From assembly GCF_019443285.1 (NCBI RefSeq), contig NZ_CP080327.1, positions 2,538,001-2,602,000 on the forward strand: a DNA stretch of 64,000 nucleotides, given 5' to 3'. Made by a program: the position numbers and the translations under genes. This DNA comes from Aquisediminimonas profunda. GTDB lineage: Bacteria > Pseudomonadota > Alphaproteobacteria > Sphingomonadales > Sphingomonadaceae. Shown one piece after another: positions 18,182 to 27,279 of this stretch (within the stretch, counting starts at the first letter, position 1; each line of letters starts with the position of its first letter). The notes beneath the pieces were generated by a model that was given only the letters and a program-made list of their open reading frames with translations, did not search any database and had not been told where the DNA came from.

Positions 18182-18781
18182 CTAGGACTCCAATATCATC
18201 TCACGACCTTCAACCCGCCAGTTCCTGAGCGACGACAGAAAGTTCATTCCCAACAGGTTTACAGCTTCGTTCTGATCGCTCGAAACCAGAACAGGAAAAT
18301 CCGTACGCACGATACTGCCGATGCTCAACGATCCAATACGTGCGCGCTTCATCATCGCCACGCCGTTCGCAGTCTGTGTCGCAACTGGAAATCCGTATGC
18401 ATCAATCGGAACGCCAGCAGCGTTTGCGCCAGTTTGCGACAAGGTTGTCGTCGTTGCTCCGCTGTCGATGAGGAAGTTGAGCATATGCCCATTGATCTGT
18501 GCATCCACATGAAAATGACCGTCTTCTTCCATTTTGACCCGGATTGTCTTGCCATCCTGAACCGGTGCCCCTGGAAAAAGCTCGGCACGGACCTGTTCCC
18601 AGCCCTGCCTTGCAATTCCACGGAACGAATATAGAACAACTGCCCCAGCGAAGATGGCAAGCCAAGCAAAGGCATATTTTATGGTAGCGCCGACCGACAA
18701 ACGCCGCGCAGCGAGACTCGAAACCACCAAAACAAGAAACAGCAGCGAATAGAGAAGGTTCGCTGTCTGATCGGACGTCAT
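18182..18781 (-). CDS. Membrane-anchored retropepsin-like aspartic protease
   Basis: A 199-residue protein with two predicted membrane helices (about 9-25 and 33-51) and a single retropepsin-type domain (about 80-199). The catalytic motif is DSGAT at 106-110, preceded by the hydrophobic NFLI strand, and the companion LLGMNFL lies at 176-182. A single catalytic Asp per chain means it should work as a dimer. This matches the TIGR02281-type clan AA protease family of alphaproteobacteria; a related Rickettsia protein was reported to be active like HIV protease. Substrate unknown. Its start overlaps the tatD stop by 4 nt, so it belongs to the dac-tmk-holB-metG-tatD operon. Confidence 0.88.
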   Translation of the reverse strand: MTSDQTANLLYSLLFLVLVVSSLAARRLSVGATIKYAFAWLAIFAGAVVLYSFRGIARQGWEQVRAELFPGAPVQDGKTIRVKMEEDGHFHVDAQINGHMLNFLIDSGATTTTLSQTGANAAGVPIDAYGFPVATQTANGVAMMKRARIGSLSIGSIVRTDFPVLVSSDQNEAVNLLGMNFLSSLRNWRVEGREMILES

Positions 18782-19557
18782 GCTGGCATAGCCTTGGCGA
18801 ACAGCTGGAAGAAATTGTCCCGTGTGCGCGATGCGAGGGCTTCAACCGATACATCGCGCAGTCCGGCAAGAAAGCGCGCTGTGTCGACAACATAGGCCGG
18901 CTCACAAGGACGCCCGCGGTGCGGCACAGGCGCCAGGAACGGAGCATCTGTCTCGATCAGCAGTCTGGATTCAGGAAGTGCCGCAGCAGTCTCCTGCAGA
19001 TCCTTGGCGTTCTTGAATGTAACAATACCTGAAATCGAGATATACAATCCGAGATCGAGAGCCGTTTCGGCGAAGTGTCTGCTTGCCGTAAAGCAGTGGA
19101 TAACCCCGCTGTATTGCCCCTTCGCCATTTCTTCCGCGAGAATTTCCGCTGTGTCGGCCTCTGCGTCGCGGGTATGGACAATCAGCGGCAGACCGGTTTC
19201 GCGCGCTGCAGCTATATGCGAGCGAAAACTGGCTCTCTGGCGGGCCCGGTCGGAATGGTCGTAATAATAGTCGAGGCCTGTCTCCCCGATTGCAACAACC
19301 TTTGGATGTGCCGAGGCCTCAACGAGTTTTGCGGTGTCGACATCGGGATGGGTATCCGCTTCATGCGGATGTATACCGATGGAGGCCCAGATATTTAGGG
19401 ATCGGGCGGCGACATGCACGACGTCATCCCATTCGCTCTCGCGCGTGGAAATGTTGAGCATCCCGACTACCCCTGCTGCTGCCGCTCGCGCAATGACGCC
19501 TGCCTGATCCTCGATCAGCCCCTTGTAATTGAGGTGACAGTGTGAATCGACAAACAT
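18778..19557 (-). CDS. TatD family metal-dependent DNase
   Basis: A 259-residue TIM-barrel metal hydrolase. Metal ligands are seen in DSHCHL at the N-terminus, GETGLDYYYD in the middle, IVHTRDAEADT and IETDAPFL near the end. TatD/YcfH proteins are 3'-5' exonucleases or quality-control nucleases. The position between metG and a further gene, downstream of holB and tmk, is the usual one for this YcfH-type member. Its start overlaps the metG stop by 1 nt. Confidence 0.93.
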   Translation of the reverse strand: MFVDSHCHLNYKGLIEDQAGVIARAAAAGVVGMLNISTRESEWDDVVHVAARSLNIWASIGIHPHEADTHPDVDTAKLVEASAHPKVVAIGETGLDYYYDHSDRARQRASFRSHIAAARETGLPLIVHTRDAEADTAEILAEEMAKGQYSGVIHCFTASRHFAETALDLGLYISISGIVTFKNAKDLQETAAALPESRLLIETDAPFLAPVPHRGRPCEPAYVVDTARFLAGLRDVSVEALASRTRDNFFQLFAKAMPA

Positions 19558-21095
19558 CAGCCCGCCAGCTCGAGCCGCGGAAAAACGCCGAAAGGTGATG
19601 GTAGTACGAGGCCAGGCTTAAGACCTTCTCCCAAGTCACTGAAGGACCTTGCATTTTCTGGTTGCGAGAGCAAATCCAGAATCTTGCCTGCGCCTTCAGG
19701 GATGACCCATTGAGCCAGAATTGCCAATTGGCGGATGGCTTCAGCTGTGTTGTAGAGAATCGTATCCGCCCGTGCTGGATCTTCCTTGCGAACAGCCCAA
19801 GGGGCCTGATCGGCAAAATACTGGTTGGCTGCGCTCATCGCAGCCCAGATGGCTTCGATGGCTGAATGCAACGCCAGTTCCTCCATGGCCGCTTCAACGG
19901 CACCTTGTGCGGCCGAAATTGCATCCACCAACGTTGCATCGTCAGAGGAGGGCTTCGACGGCTCTGGCACTTTTCCATCACAATTCTTGGCAATCATGGA
20001 GAGCGAACGCTGCGCAAGATTTCCGAAGTTGTTTGCCAGATCGGCATTGCACCGCGTAATGATCGCCTCTTCGCTGTAACTGCCATCCTGGCCGAAACTC
20101 ACCTCGCGCAGCAGGAAATACCGGAGCTGGTCGACACCGAAAGCGTCAGCCAGTTCCAGAGGATCAACGACGTTGCCAGCTGATTTGGACATTTTCTCAC
20201 CGCCGCGGGCGAGAAGAAAGCCGTGCCCAAACACCTGCTTTGGCAGGGGCAGGCCAGCGGACATCAGGAAAGCGGGCCAATAGACTGTATGAAAGCGAAC
20301 AATGTCCTTCCCGATAAGGTGGATATCGGCAGGCCAGTAGCGGGCGAAATCGCCGTCCAGCGCGGGATAGCCAACGCCTGTCATGTAGGTGGTCAGGGCA
20401 TCGACCCAAACGTACATAACGTGTCCTGGAGATCCCGGGACCGGAACGCCCCAATCGAAGCTCGTTCGCGAAACACTTAAATCCTTCAAGCCGCCTTCTA
20501 CAAAGCGAAGCACTTCATTGCGGCGGCTCTCCGGACGGATGAAGTCCGGGTTTTCGGCATAAAGCTTGAGCAGCGGCTCCTGATACCGGGACAAGCGAAA
20601 GAACCATGTCTCTTCCTTGGTCCATTCAACCGGCGTGCCTTGGGGAGACAGGCGAATGCCCCCTTCCCCGTCAACAAGCTCCTTTTCATCGTAAAACGCT
20701 TCATCGCGGACCGAATACCAACCTTCATATCGATCCAGATAGAGATCTCCCGCAGCCTCCATCCCCTTCCAAAGTGCGATACTCGCTTCGTGGTGGCGCG
20801 GTTCCGTTGTGCGAACAAATTGCGTATATTCAACGTTAAGTTTCGCACACATCTCCTTGAAGTAACCAGACATCTCGTCTGCAAGTTCTCGCGTGCTGAC
20901 GCCAGCCCGAGCTGCGGTCTGCACCATTTTCAGTCCATGTTCGTCAGTGCCGGTTATCAGCCGCGCATCCCGACCGGAAAGCCGATGAAATCGCGCAATC
21001 GCATCTGCGGCAATGGCCTCATAGGCGTGGCCGATGTGAGGGCGCCCATTGGGGTAGCTGATTGCAGTGGTAATGTAGAAGGGTTCGCCAGACAT
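19557..21095 (-). CDS. metG: Methionyl-tRNA synthetase
   Basis: A 512-residue class Ia synthetase charging tRNA-Met. The HIGH signature is in [11 protein letters not shown] and KMSKS in [11 protein letters not shown]. The connective-peptide insert reads [17 protein letters not shown] and lacks the zinc-binding cysteines of the E. coli type, so this is the cysteine-free form. There is no C-terminal dimerisation domain. The start at 21095 begins the conserved N-terminus; the open frame further up overlaps holB. It lies 4 nt after holB in a continuous operon. Confidence 0.96.
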   Translation of the reverse strand: MSGEPFYITTAISYPNGRPHIGHAYEAIAADAIARFHRLSGRDARLITGTDEHGLKMVQTAARAGVSTRELADEMSGYFKEMCAKLNVEYTQFVRTTEPRHHEASIALWKGMEAAGDLYLDRYEGWYSVRDEAFYDEKELVDGEGGIRLSPQGTPVEWTKEETWFFRLSRYQEPLLKLYAENPDFIRPESRRNEVLRFVEGGLKDLSVSRTSFDWGVPVPGSPGHVMYVWVDALTTYMTGVGYPALDGDFARYWPADIHLIGKDIVRFHTVYWPAFLMSAGLPLPKQVFGHGFLLARGGEKMSKSAGNVVDPLELADAFGVDQLRYFLLREVSFGQDGSYSEEAIITRCNADLANNFGNLAQRSLSMIAKNCDGKVPEPSKPSSDDATLVDAISAAQGAVEAAMEELALHSAIEAIWAAMSAANQYFADQAPWAVRKEDPARADTILYNTAEAIRQLAILAQWVIPEGAGKILDLLSQPENARSFSDLGEGLKPGLVLPSPFGVFPRLELAG

Positions 21096-21099
21096 AATG

Positions 21100-22128
21100 T
21101 CAGGCTTTAGCGTTCTTCGCTCCGGGAACAAGGGCTGCGACATGACCTGCAAGCGCGAATACCGTCATTTGCGGGTCAAGCGATTGGCGGATTGCACTTT
21201 CTGCGAGGCCTCGCGCTGCAGACCATGCATCAACAGCCGCTTTCAATCCCGCACCGTGACGCTCTCGCGCCTCTTCCGCAATAAAGCTTGGAGCCCTGCT
21301 CAGAAATGCCTCGTAACGACGCTGCGACGGTTTGGCGGAGAGTGACTGAGCCAATTCAGAGCGTATTCTGTTGTCCGGATCTCCGTCCTGCGCAATTTGG
21401 CGCAAATCTGCGTCCATGCCGGCAAGATCGAGGCCAGCAAAGCTCAAGGCCTTTCCGGGAGAACCTTCTCCGGCTTTGACCAGTGCTGTGAGCTCGGAAT
21501 CAGTTATCCCCGGCATGGCGCTCCGAAGCGCCACTTCCATGGAAACCTGATCAAGGGCCGCAAATCTCAATGTGCGGCAGCGTGACCGGATCGTTGGCAG
21601 TAACCGGCCTGGAGCGTGACTGACGAGCAGGAAAATCGTGCCGTGTGGCGGCTCCTCAAGGCTTTTGAGCAAGGCATTGGCAGCTCCGCGTTCCATGTCA
21701 TCAATTGCATCGACCAATACGACGCGAGATCGCGAATATGAGGGCTTCAGTGCAAAGGTGCTGCCAAGACTGCGCACCTGTTCAATCGTAATGTTGCGCG
21801 CCCGTTCAAGGTCCGCAGGCCAATTTGCCCGTTCGATTTCACGCAACACCTTGATGTCCTTGGGTAGGCGTTCAAGCTGAATGAAATCGGGATGCGTATG
21901 CGCATCAAACAGCCGACCAATCGCGTGGTTTGCCGGCACCGCAAGCCCTTCGCGCGACAGATCGGGGTCTGAAGCTTCGCAAAGCAGGCGCTTGGCCAAG
22001 GCCATTGCCGTTCTTGCCTTGCCGACCCCTTCGGGACCGACAAGCAACCACGCATGGTGCATTCTGGGACCACGCATCGCAGTCAGAAATTCGGCAAGGA
22101 CGCCGTCATGTCCAACAAGATTGTTCAC
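21100..22128 (-). CDS. holB: DNA polymerase III subunit delta'
   Basis: A 342-residue clamp-loader subunit with the AAA+ fold: [11 protein letters not shown] (Walker A position), the [11 protein letters not shown] Walker B strand, and the conserved [11 protein letters not shown] followed by [17 protein letters not shown] (sensor 1 region). It helps load the sliding clamp with the tau/gamma and delta subunits. Its start overlaps the tmk stop by 4 nt. The set tmk-holB-metG-tatD is a common conserved order. Confidence 0.94.
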   Translation of the reverse strand: MNNLVGHDGVLAEFLTAMRGPRMHHAWLLVGPEGVGKARTAMALAKRLLCEASDPDLSREGLAVPANHAIGRLFDAHTHPDFIQLERLPKDIKVLREIERANWPADLERARNITIEQVRSLGSTFALKPSYSRSRVVLVDAIDDMERGAANALLKSLEEPPHGTIFLLVSHAPGRLLPTIRSRCRTLRFAALDQVSMEVALRSAMPGITDSELTALVKAGEGSPGKALSFAGLDLAGMDADLRQIAQDGDPDNRIRSELAQSLSAKPSQRRYEAFLSRAPSFIAEEARERHGAGLKAAVDAWSAARGLAESAIRQSLDPQMTVFALAGHVAALVPGAKNAKA

Positions 22129-22748
22129 AGGAGATCGCTCAACCCTGCCATGAGCCGTTCAGTCACGGCTTCCTGACTCCCAGCGGCGGATATGAGACGA
22201 ATCCTATCCGGTGAGGCCCCAGCCATGTCGAGAAATGCTTTGGCCACGCTGCGATGATATTGCGCGGTTTGAAGCGCAAAGCGGTCTGCCTTACCTCCAT
22301 CCCGTGTTTCTGCGCGAGCTGCCGCTTGGTCCAGGTCGAGCGTCAGCACAAATGTACGGTCAGGCATCAATCCGCCGCAGCCTATGGTGTGAAGCGCCAG
22401 AATTTCCGTATCGCTCAGTCCACCGGCCCCTCCCTGATAGGCACGGGTGGAATCGATAAACCGGTCGCACAACACCCAGTCCCCTCGATCAAGAGCAGGG
22501 CGGATTGTCTTTTCGACATGATCTGCACGTGCGGCTGCAAAAAGCAGCGCTTCGGCGCGCGAGCTCCATCGGTCCTTGTCCCCGGTCATCAACAGTGATC
22601 GGATCGCTTCGGCACCGGGACTGCCTCCGGGTTCTCGCGTTGTCACGACGGAATGCCCTTGCACCCTTATCGCATCGGCAAGAGCTCTCAGCTGGGTCGA
22701 CTTGCCGACACCCTCCCCACCTTCCAAAGTTATGAATCTCGGGCTCAC
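22125..22748 (-). CDS. tmk: Thymidylate kinase
   Basis: A 207-residue kinase making dTDP from dTMP. The P-loop is EGGEGVGKST near the N-terminus, the DR motif lies in VLCDRFIDST, and the LID region carries the arginines in QAAARAETR. I start it at the GTG at 22748, which overlaps the upstream carboxypeptidase stop by 4 nt (GTGA) and gives the usual N-terminus; an ATG ten codons earlier lies inside that gene. Confidence 0.94.
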   Translation of the reverse strand: MSPRFITLEGGEGVGKSTQLRALADAIRVQGHSVVTTREPGGSPGAEAIRSLLMTGDKDRWSSRAEALLFAAARADHVEKTIRPALDRGDWVLCDRFIDSTRAYQGGAGGLSDTEILALHTIGCGGLMPDRTFVLTLDLDQAAARAETRDGGKADRFALQTAQYHRSVAKAFLDMAGASPDRIRLISAAGSQEAVTERLMAGLSDLL

Positions 22749-23914
22749 CCGCCGAAGAATGACATCAAACCGGCCCAAACGCGACCGAAAAAACCCGCCT
22801 CGGACACTGCTTCTTCAGCCACCAGCGGCATGATCTGCGGCACCGTATCTGGGGTAGAGACAACAAGATCCGCAATATGCTGTCCCTTGGCGATTGGTGC
22901 CTTGATTGGACCATCGTAGACTACCTTGATGCTCATTTTGGCAGCCGCGCCAGTGGGCAGGGTCACGGCGATATTCCTCGGCGCGACAAGACCAACTTTC
23001 GAAGAGCTGCCCATCTGCACCTCGGCCTGCTCAACCACCTTGCCGGCAGCGACAAGCGGCCTCGATTCCCAGGCCTTGAATCCCCAGTCCATGAACTTGA
23101 CCGATTCGGTAATGCGATTGTTGAAGGTATCGATCCCTGCAACGACCATTACGAGCCTGCGCCCATTCTGTTCCGCAGAACCTGTAAAGCCATAACCTGC
23201 TTCATCGGTGTGGCCCGTCTTGATGCCGTCCGCACCCGGGATACGCCCCAGGATCGGATTGCGATTGGCCTGGGTTATGTCAGCACCAGCACCCAAAGTC
23301 TTGCCCCAGGTGAATTGCGTCAGGCTGTAGAACTTCTTGTAGAGGTCGGGAGTTTCATCGATCGTCGCGCGTCCCAGGGCGGCCAGATCTTTTGCCGTCG
23401 TATAGGTCACACCGCCATCGGGCCAACCGTTCGCCGTGCCATAGTGCGTGTTGGCCAGGCCAAGTCGCTGGGCTTCCGCGTTCATCTGGGCAACAAATGC
23501 CTGTTCAGTCCCGAACATGCCCTCTGCCAGCACGATGCAAGCGTCATTGCCCGAAAGCGTGACGATCCCATGCAGAAGGTTTTCAACGCTGACTTCTTCG
23601 CCAGCGGAAAGGAACATTGTCGACCCTGCTTCGGGCCCATGCCATTTCGCCCAAGTCTCGGGCCGCACAGTAAATTTCTGATCGAGCCGGAACTTGCCCT
23701 GCTTGATCAGGCGAAAGGCGAGGTGCGCCGTCATCATCTTGGCCATCGAAGCCGGTGGGATGCGCCGGTCTGCATCTTTCGCATAAAGCACGGCGCCCGA
23801 CGACAGATCGATCATGAACGCAACGGGTGCGCTCGTTTCAAATGGCGGTGCAGCGGCGCTGACGGGGATGGAAACGGCAACAAGAACAGCAGGCAACGCG
23901 AAGTGGAGTTTCAT
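22745..23914 (-). CDS. D-alanyl-D-alanine carboxypeptidase (PBP5/6 type)
   Basis: A 389-residue low-molecular-weight penicillin-binding protein that trims the terminal D-Ala from peptidoglycan stem peptides in the periplasm. A Sec signal peptide covers residues 1-20. The three active-site motifs are S56-M-A-K59, SGN in TLSGNDA, and KTG in DGIKTGHTDEAG. A beta-sandwich PBP5_C domain follows, and the C-terminus (FFGRVWAGLMSFFGG) looks like the amphipathic membrane anchor. The ATG at 23914 begins the signal peptide. It is first in the tightly packed operon with tmk. Confidence 0.95.
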   Translation of the reverse strand: MKLHFALPAVLVAVSIPVSAAAPPFETSAPVAFMIDLSSGAVLYAKDADRRIPPASMAKMMTAHLAFRLIKQGKFRLDQKFTVRPETWAKWHGPEAGSTMFLSAGEEVSVENLLHGIVTLSGNDACIVLAEGMFGTEQAFVAQMNAEAQRLGLANTHYGTANGWPDGGVTYTTAKDLAALGRATIDETPDLYKKFYSLTQFTWGKTLGAGADITQANRNPILGRIPGADGIKTGHTDEAGYGFTGSAEQNGRRLVMVVAGIDTFNNRITESVKFMDWGFKAWESRPLVAAGKVVEQAEVQMGSSSKVGLVAPRNIAVTLPTGAAAKMSIKVVYDGPIKAPIAKGQHIADLVVSTPDTVPQIMPLVAEEAVSEAGFFGRVWAGLMSFFGG

Positions 23915-23986
23915 TTTCTGCTTTCGACTCGAGAAATGATGCTTCGGCCGCGATAGCCCGTCGCGACACAAGGTCCAAGCATGCCG

Positions 23987-25030
23987 TTAACGTTCGACCT
24001 CATCCGCCAGCAGCCCCACCGATAATGCGTAAAAATTGGAGCAATTATACTCGAGTATGACCCTGTAATTTCCAGTGAGAAGATAGGCCGTGGCGCCGGG
24101 GCCGTCCGGCTCGAGCAAGGTCGCCAGATCGCTGTCACGTATCCCCTTGCTTTCAGTCGGGATGACACCTTGAGCTTTCCATTCAGCAAGGGTTTTCCAT
24201 TGACTGTGCCTCCCAAAAACGCGCGGGCAGCGGGATGCTGTGAGGCGTGTCTCAAACTGCGAACGGTCGAGTGAATCTGGAACATAAGCCTTCACGCCCC
24301 AAGGCTGGCCGCGACGCCAACCGGACGCTTCGAAATATTTGGCAATTGATGCCAGCGCATCCGCTTCGCTTGACCAGATGTCCGCGCGCCCGTCCCCGTC
24401 CCCATCCCTGCCGTACCGCAGGTAGGTCGACGGCAGGAACTGCGGATAACCAGTCGCCCCAGCCCAGCTACCTTTGAGCTTTTCACGGGGGAAACCGGCG
24501 TCAATCAACTTCAGGGTTGCAATGAATTCAGTCGTGAACAAGCTGCGGCGCCGGCCCTCATAAGCAAGTGTTGCAAGGGAGTTGGCCAGATCGAAATCGC
24601 CAGTGTACGCGCCGTAATTGGTTTCGTGGCCCCAGATAGCAATCATGATCGCTTCGGGCACGCCCGTTTCAGTTTCGACCCGCTGAAGCAGCGGCAACAG
24701 TGATTGGTACTTTGCCCTGCCCCTGTTGATGCGCGCTGTATCAACATGCTGCGCCGCATAAGGCGCAAATTTCGGTATGGGCGAATTGGGCGGTCCACCT
24801 GGCTGAGCGCGATCAAGATCAACGACACGCTGGCTGAAATAAAGGGTCGGCAAGACTGCATTGACCGTGCCGGGAGTAACGCCTTGCGCCAGAGCTTGCG
24901 ACCGCAGCTGCTCGATGAAACTCTGGAAGGGGTCTGAGCCTTGTACTGTGACATCGGGCGCAGCACTGGCCCCCAAGGCGACTGGAAGGCACGCCAGAAC
25001 AATCGCGGCGCGGAGACGAAAATCTCGCAT
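23987..25030 (-). CDS. Lytic murein transglycosylase (MltB type)
   Basis: A 347-residue periplasmic enzyme cleaving peptidoglycan glycan strands to 1,6-anhydro products. A signal peptide covers about residues 1-23. The catalytic Glu is in IAIWGHETNYG, and the SltB-type blocks GSWAGATGYPQFLPSTY and DGDGDGRADIW are present. Unlike many alphaproteobacterial relatives there is no C-terminal peptidoglycan-binding repeat after the catalytic domain. I use the ATG at 25030 that directly precedes the signal peptide. It lies 72 nt upstream of the carboxypeptidase gene, in the same direction. Confidence 0.92.
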   Translation of the reverse strand: MRDFRLRAAIVLACLPVALGASAAPDVTVQGSDPFQSFIEQLRSQALAQGVTPGTVNAVLPTLYFSQRVVDLDRAQPGGPPNSPIPKFAPYAAQHVDTARINRGRAKYQSLLPLLQRVETETGVPEAIMIAIWGHETNYGAYTGDFDLANSLATLAYEGRRRSLFTTEFIATLKLIDAGFPREKLKGSWAGATGYPQFLPSTYLRYGRDGDGDGRADIWSSEADALASIAKYFEASGWRRGQPWGVKAYVPDSLDRSQFETRLTASRCPRVFGRHSQWKTLAEWKAQGVIPTESKGIRDSDLATLLEPDGPGATAYLLTGNYRVILEYNCSNFYALSVGLLADEVER

Positions 25031-25085
25031 GCGCCGAGTTTGCCACAGTCGACCCAGCCCCGCCATCCCCTTTTCGCAACGCCGC

Positions 25086-25115
25086 TTGCGCCAGAGGCAA
25101 AGACTCCGCTATGCG
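25086..25115 (+). promoter_or_regulatory. Putative promoter of tRNA-Ser
   Basis: TTGCGC (25086-25091), an 18-nt spacer and TATGCG (25110-25115) lie 15 nt before the mature tRNA 5' end, placing the start site a few bases upstream of the tRNA. Confidence 0.4.
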
Positions 25116-25129
25116 CGGCCCCCTAAAGC

Positions 25130-25219
25130 GGACAGGTGGCCGAGTGGTTTAAGGCACCGGTCTTGAAAACCGGCGTGGGTTCACGCTCACCGTGGGTTCG
25201 AATCCCACCCTGTCCGCCA
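25130..25219 (+). tRNA. tRNA-Ser (anticodon TGA)
   Basis: A 90-nt type II tRNA with a long variable arm. The acceptor stem GGACAGG pairs with CCTGTCC, followed by the discriminator G and an encoded CCA. The anticodon loop reads CTTGAAA with TGA at positions 34-36, reading UCA and related serine codons. The T-loop is GGTTCGAATCC and the variable arm forms its own hairpin (GTGGGTTCACGCTCAC). Confidence 0.96.
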
Positions 25220-25363
25220 GAATTTCATGACATCTTTAGTTATTTCTTGGGAATGCGCCGTGCGAGACGTGGCGCACCCATTCGCCAAAGCGTCAGGCTT
25301 CATTCAAAGCAATCGGCAAGTCCAGCGGCGCTAGAAATAGGCCGCCGGATGTACCGCCGTTAA

Positions 25364-25756
25364 TTACTGAGCTGGCTGGGGTGGCGTTGTTGCCGGATCG
25401 GTAAATTTAATCGCAGTGCCCGTCGCATTGGTTTTGCCCCAGCTGAAAGCCGAGATGTGGGAATCGCCATACTTGGCGTTAATTATCGCGTCTGCACCCA
25501 TCTTTTCGCCGCGCTCCCAAAGTTCGCGATAGACTTTCGCCTGCGAAGCTTCCTTGCTGAATACGGTTGCCTTGCGCACACCCGCTGTCACTTCGCCCAG
25601 CACCTTATACGGGCGGTCTGTGATATCATATGGGAAGACCGGTACGCCGACGTCTTCATTAACCACAACATAGGCTTTTGGCGCTTCCTTGGCCACGGCT
25701 GGCTGAAGTCCGGTAACGGCCAGCAATGTGACGGCGATAAGATTTGAAACTTTCAC
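25364..25756 (-). CDS. Small secreted protein, YbjQ-like fold possible
   Basis: A 130-residue protein with a Sec signal peptide (about residues 1-21). The mature part has VTAGVRKATVFSKEA, then YRELWERGEKMGADAIINAKYG and a final GTAIKF strand. The A-x-x-x-GADA-x-(I/V)-N pattern recalls the YbjQ/DUF4156 type of small alpha/beta domain, but I am not certain. The GTG start at 25756 is supported by GGGAGGA ending 6 nt upstream; the ATG at 25807 has none. It has its own promoter region and no co-transcribed neighbour. Confidence 0.75.
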   Translation of the reverse strand: MKVSNLIAVTLLAVTGLQPAVAKEAPKAYVVVNEDVGVPVFPYDITDRPYKVLGEVTAGVRKATVFSKEASQAKVYRELWERGEKMGADAIINAKYGDSHISAFSWGKTNATGTAIKFTDPATTPPQPAQ

Positions 25757-25904
25757 TCTGCGTCCTCCCACGCGTTGACGATCGGGCGACGTGGCAGAAT
25801 GTTGCATATGGTGTCAATAATTTGCACATCCTCGCAAGCGTGTTAGTCGCATTGGCAGATGGGTTCCGACAATTGGGGCGATCGGAACAATTCGATCGGG
25901 GGGA
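25757..25904. promoter_or_regulatory. Divergent promoter region between two secreted-protein genes
   Basis: A 148-nt spacer. On the minus strand TTGACA (complement of 25812-25817) could be the -35 of the leftward gene; no good -10 follows. On the plus side a run GGGGGGAG immediately precedes the rightward start region. Nothing else stands out. Confidence 0.35.
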
Positions 25905-26510
25905 GTGAAGCAATTGCTTGAAATAATTCTTGTGGCGGTTGCCGCGACGACAAATGTGCCTTCTCAGCCTCTGGGATCCACTCCAACAGAAGTTGAAGCC
26001 TCACCTGCTTCAGCGGCCCCAGTAGCAGCAGTACAGGCTCCAGTGCTTATCCGGCGTGATACACCAGTTGTGCTCATGGCTATCAGCGAAGTGAGCACCG
26101 CTACGGCGGCACCTGGAACGCGAATCAAGCTTCGCGTCCAACAGCCGTTATTGATCGACGGCCGCACCATAGTTCCTGTCGGCACTCCTGCATTCGGTAC
26201 GGTTGTGGCTGCTGACGATTCCGGGGGACTTGGGAAATCGGGAAGGATGACCGCTAGGCTGCAGCACATTCGTTTGGGGGATGCAGAAATTCCCCTTGAT
26301 GGCGAAGTGAGCGCAAAAGGAACCGGCGCAGGTTCTGCGGGCGTGGCAGTGATCTTTACTGGCGTTGTGGGGCTTTTCCATCGTGGCAACAATGCGAAGA
26401 TAAAGGCGGGGGAGATTCTGTCTGCTTTTGTCAGTGAAGATGTAATGCTTGATCTGACGAGTAATCCAATCAAGCGCGTTGCTCCAACGACGTCGGGTGC
26501 GCCACAATGA
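25905..26510 (+). CDS. Secreted protein of a tandem paralogous pair (first copy)
   Basis: A 201-residue protein with a hydrophobic N-terminus that could be a signal peptide, an Ala/Pro-rich stretch (about 18-45) and a beta-rich domain (about 50-185). The domain pattern is RIKLRVQQPLLIDGRTIVPVGTPAFG, then GKSGRMTARLQHIRLGDAEIPL and NAKIKAGEILSAFV. The next gene has the same layout. The family is unnamed to me; the barrel-like pattern recalls outer-membrane-complex proteins of the VirB10/TrbI kind but without enough similarity to claim it. The start is uncertain: GTG at 25905 is immediately after the G-run, TTG at 25914 has better spacing. Confidence 0.7.
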   Translation: MKQLLEIILVAVAATTNVPSQPLGSTPTEVEASPASAAPVAAVQAPVLIRRDTPVVLMAISEVSTATAAPGTRIKLRVQQPLLIDGRTIVPVGTPAFGTVVAADDSGGLGKSGRMTARLQHIRLGDAEIPLDGEVSAKGTGAGSAGVAVIFTGVVGLFHRGNNAKIKAGEILSAFVSEDVMLDLTSNPIKRVAPTTSGAPQ

Positions 26511-26995
26511 AGGCTGCTTACACCGTTCGCAGGCTCATCGTTTTAGCCGGTTTGATGGCCAGTATCTCAAGTGCTGCGCAGACGGTGTCTTTGAATTCAG
26601 ACACTGAAGTACGACTTGAAACGATTTCTCCATTGACAAGCAAGACCAGCGTAAAGGGTGATTTGGTTCCTTTGCGCACAACAGCAGACGTCATTGTCAA
26701 TGGCCAGATCATAGTGCCCAGCGGCACTCCGGCTATGGGGCAGGTCAGTGATGCCCGCGCAAAAGGCGCGCTGGGAATGTCAGGAAAACTTGTTATTCAG
26801 CCTCTCTACCTGACGGTCCAAAACACAACGGTGCGCTTGTTAGGCAATACTTCAAATCGTGGCAGCGTTTCTGCTGGCGCAGTGATTGGCATGGCTGTCC
26901 TAACCCCCGGTTTCACAGGACGAAGTGCCACAATCCCCGCTGGCACACCTATAATCGCCTTTGTTGCGCATACGACAGCGGTAACTCTGCCTTAA
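26507..26995 (+). CDS. Secreted protein of a tandem paralogous pair (second copy)
   Basis: A 162-residue protein with a Sec signal peptide (cleavage near SSAAQT, residues 21-25) and one beta-rich domain matching the previous protein: VRLETISPLTSK, NGQIIVPSGTPAMGQV, GKLVIQPLYLTVQNTTVRL and ATIPAGTPIIAFV. It lacks the Ala/Pro-rich linker of the first copy. Its start overlaps the first gene by 4 nt (ATGA), so both proteins are made together, perhaps as a heteromer. Function unknown. Confidence 0.75.
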   Translation: MKAAYTVRRLIVLAGLMASISSAAQTVSLNSDTEVRLETISPLTSKTSVKGDLVPLRTTADVIVNGQIIVPSGTPAMGQVSDARAKGALGMSGKLVIQPLYLTVQNTTVRLLGNTSNRGSVSAGAVIGMAVLTPGFTGRSATIPAGTPIIAFVAHTTAVTLP

Positions 26996-27279
26996 AGACT
27001 AGCCCGTTCTATCGTCTGGCCCTACTAGCTTAGGTCTGCTCACTTGGAAGGCGACGGTTTGCGAGTGGCTAAAAAGTTCAACCTCAGATCCCCTGCTATG
27101 CAGCCAAATATCTCGTATCGAGAGTATAGATTTGGTTGTGAATAATTTGGAGCCAGATGGGTGACGTTTCTATTGCAGTGGGACGTGGATTTTTATCAGA
27201 ATGGGGCTGCACGACATGTCGAATCCAGTGCACCGCCACTTGCCCTCCTGACACCGCTGGGCTTAGGTTTGGGCCCGCT
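26996..27279 (+). other. Non-coding spacer before the second CFA synthase gene
   Basis: A 284-nt gap. The CFA frame stays open from an ATG at 27157 with GGAG upstream, but the 41 extra residues are Cys-rich and unlike the family. A small inverted repeat TCTCG-tat-CGAGA lies at about 27112-27124. I see no convincing terminator for the upstream pair and no clear promoter. Confidence 0.5.

Noticed and set aside
22877-23956. 359-codon open frame on the plus strand
   Set aside because: It lies wholly antisense to the D-alanyl-D-alanine carboxypeptidase, whose three active-site motifs are intact. The translation is rich in Arg, His and Cys with no domain, a shadow of GC-rich codon use.
27157-27279. 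N-terminal extension of the second CFA synthase
   Set aside because: An ATG at 27157 has a fair GGAG, but the 41 extra residues are Cys-rich and unlike CFA N-termini; the ATG at 27280 fits the family.
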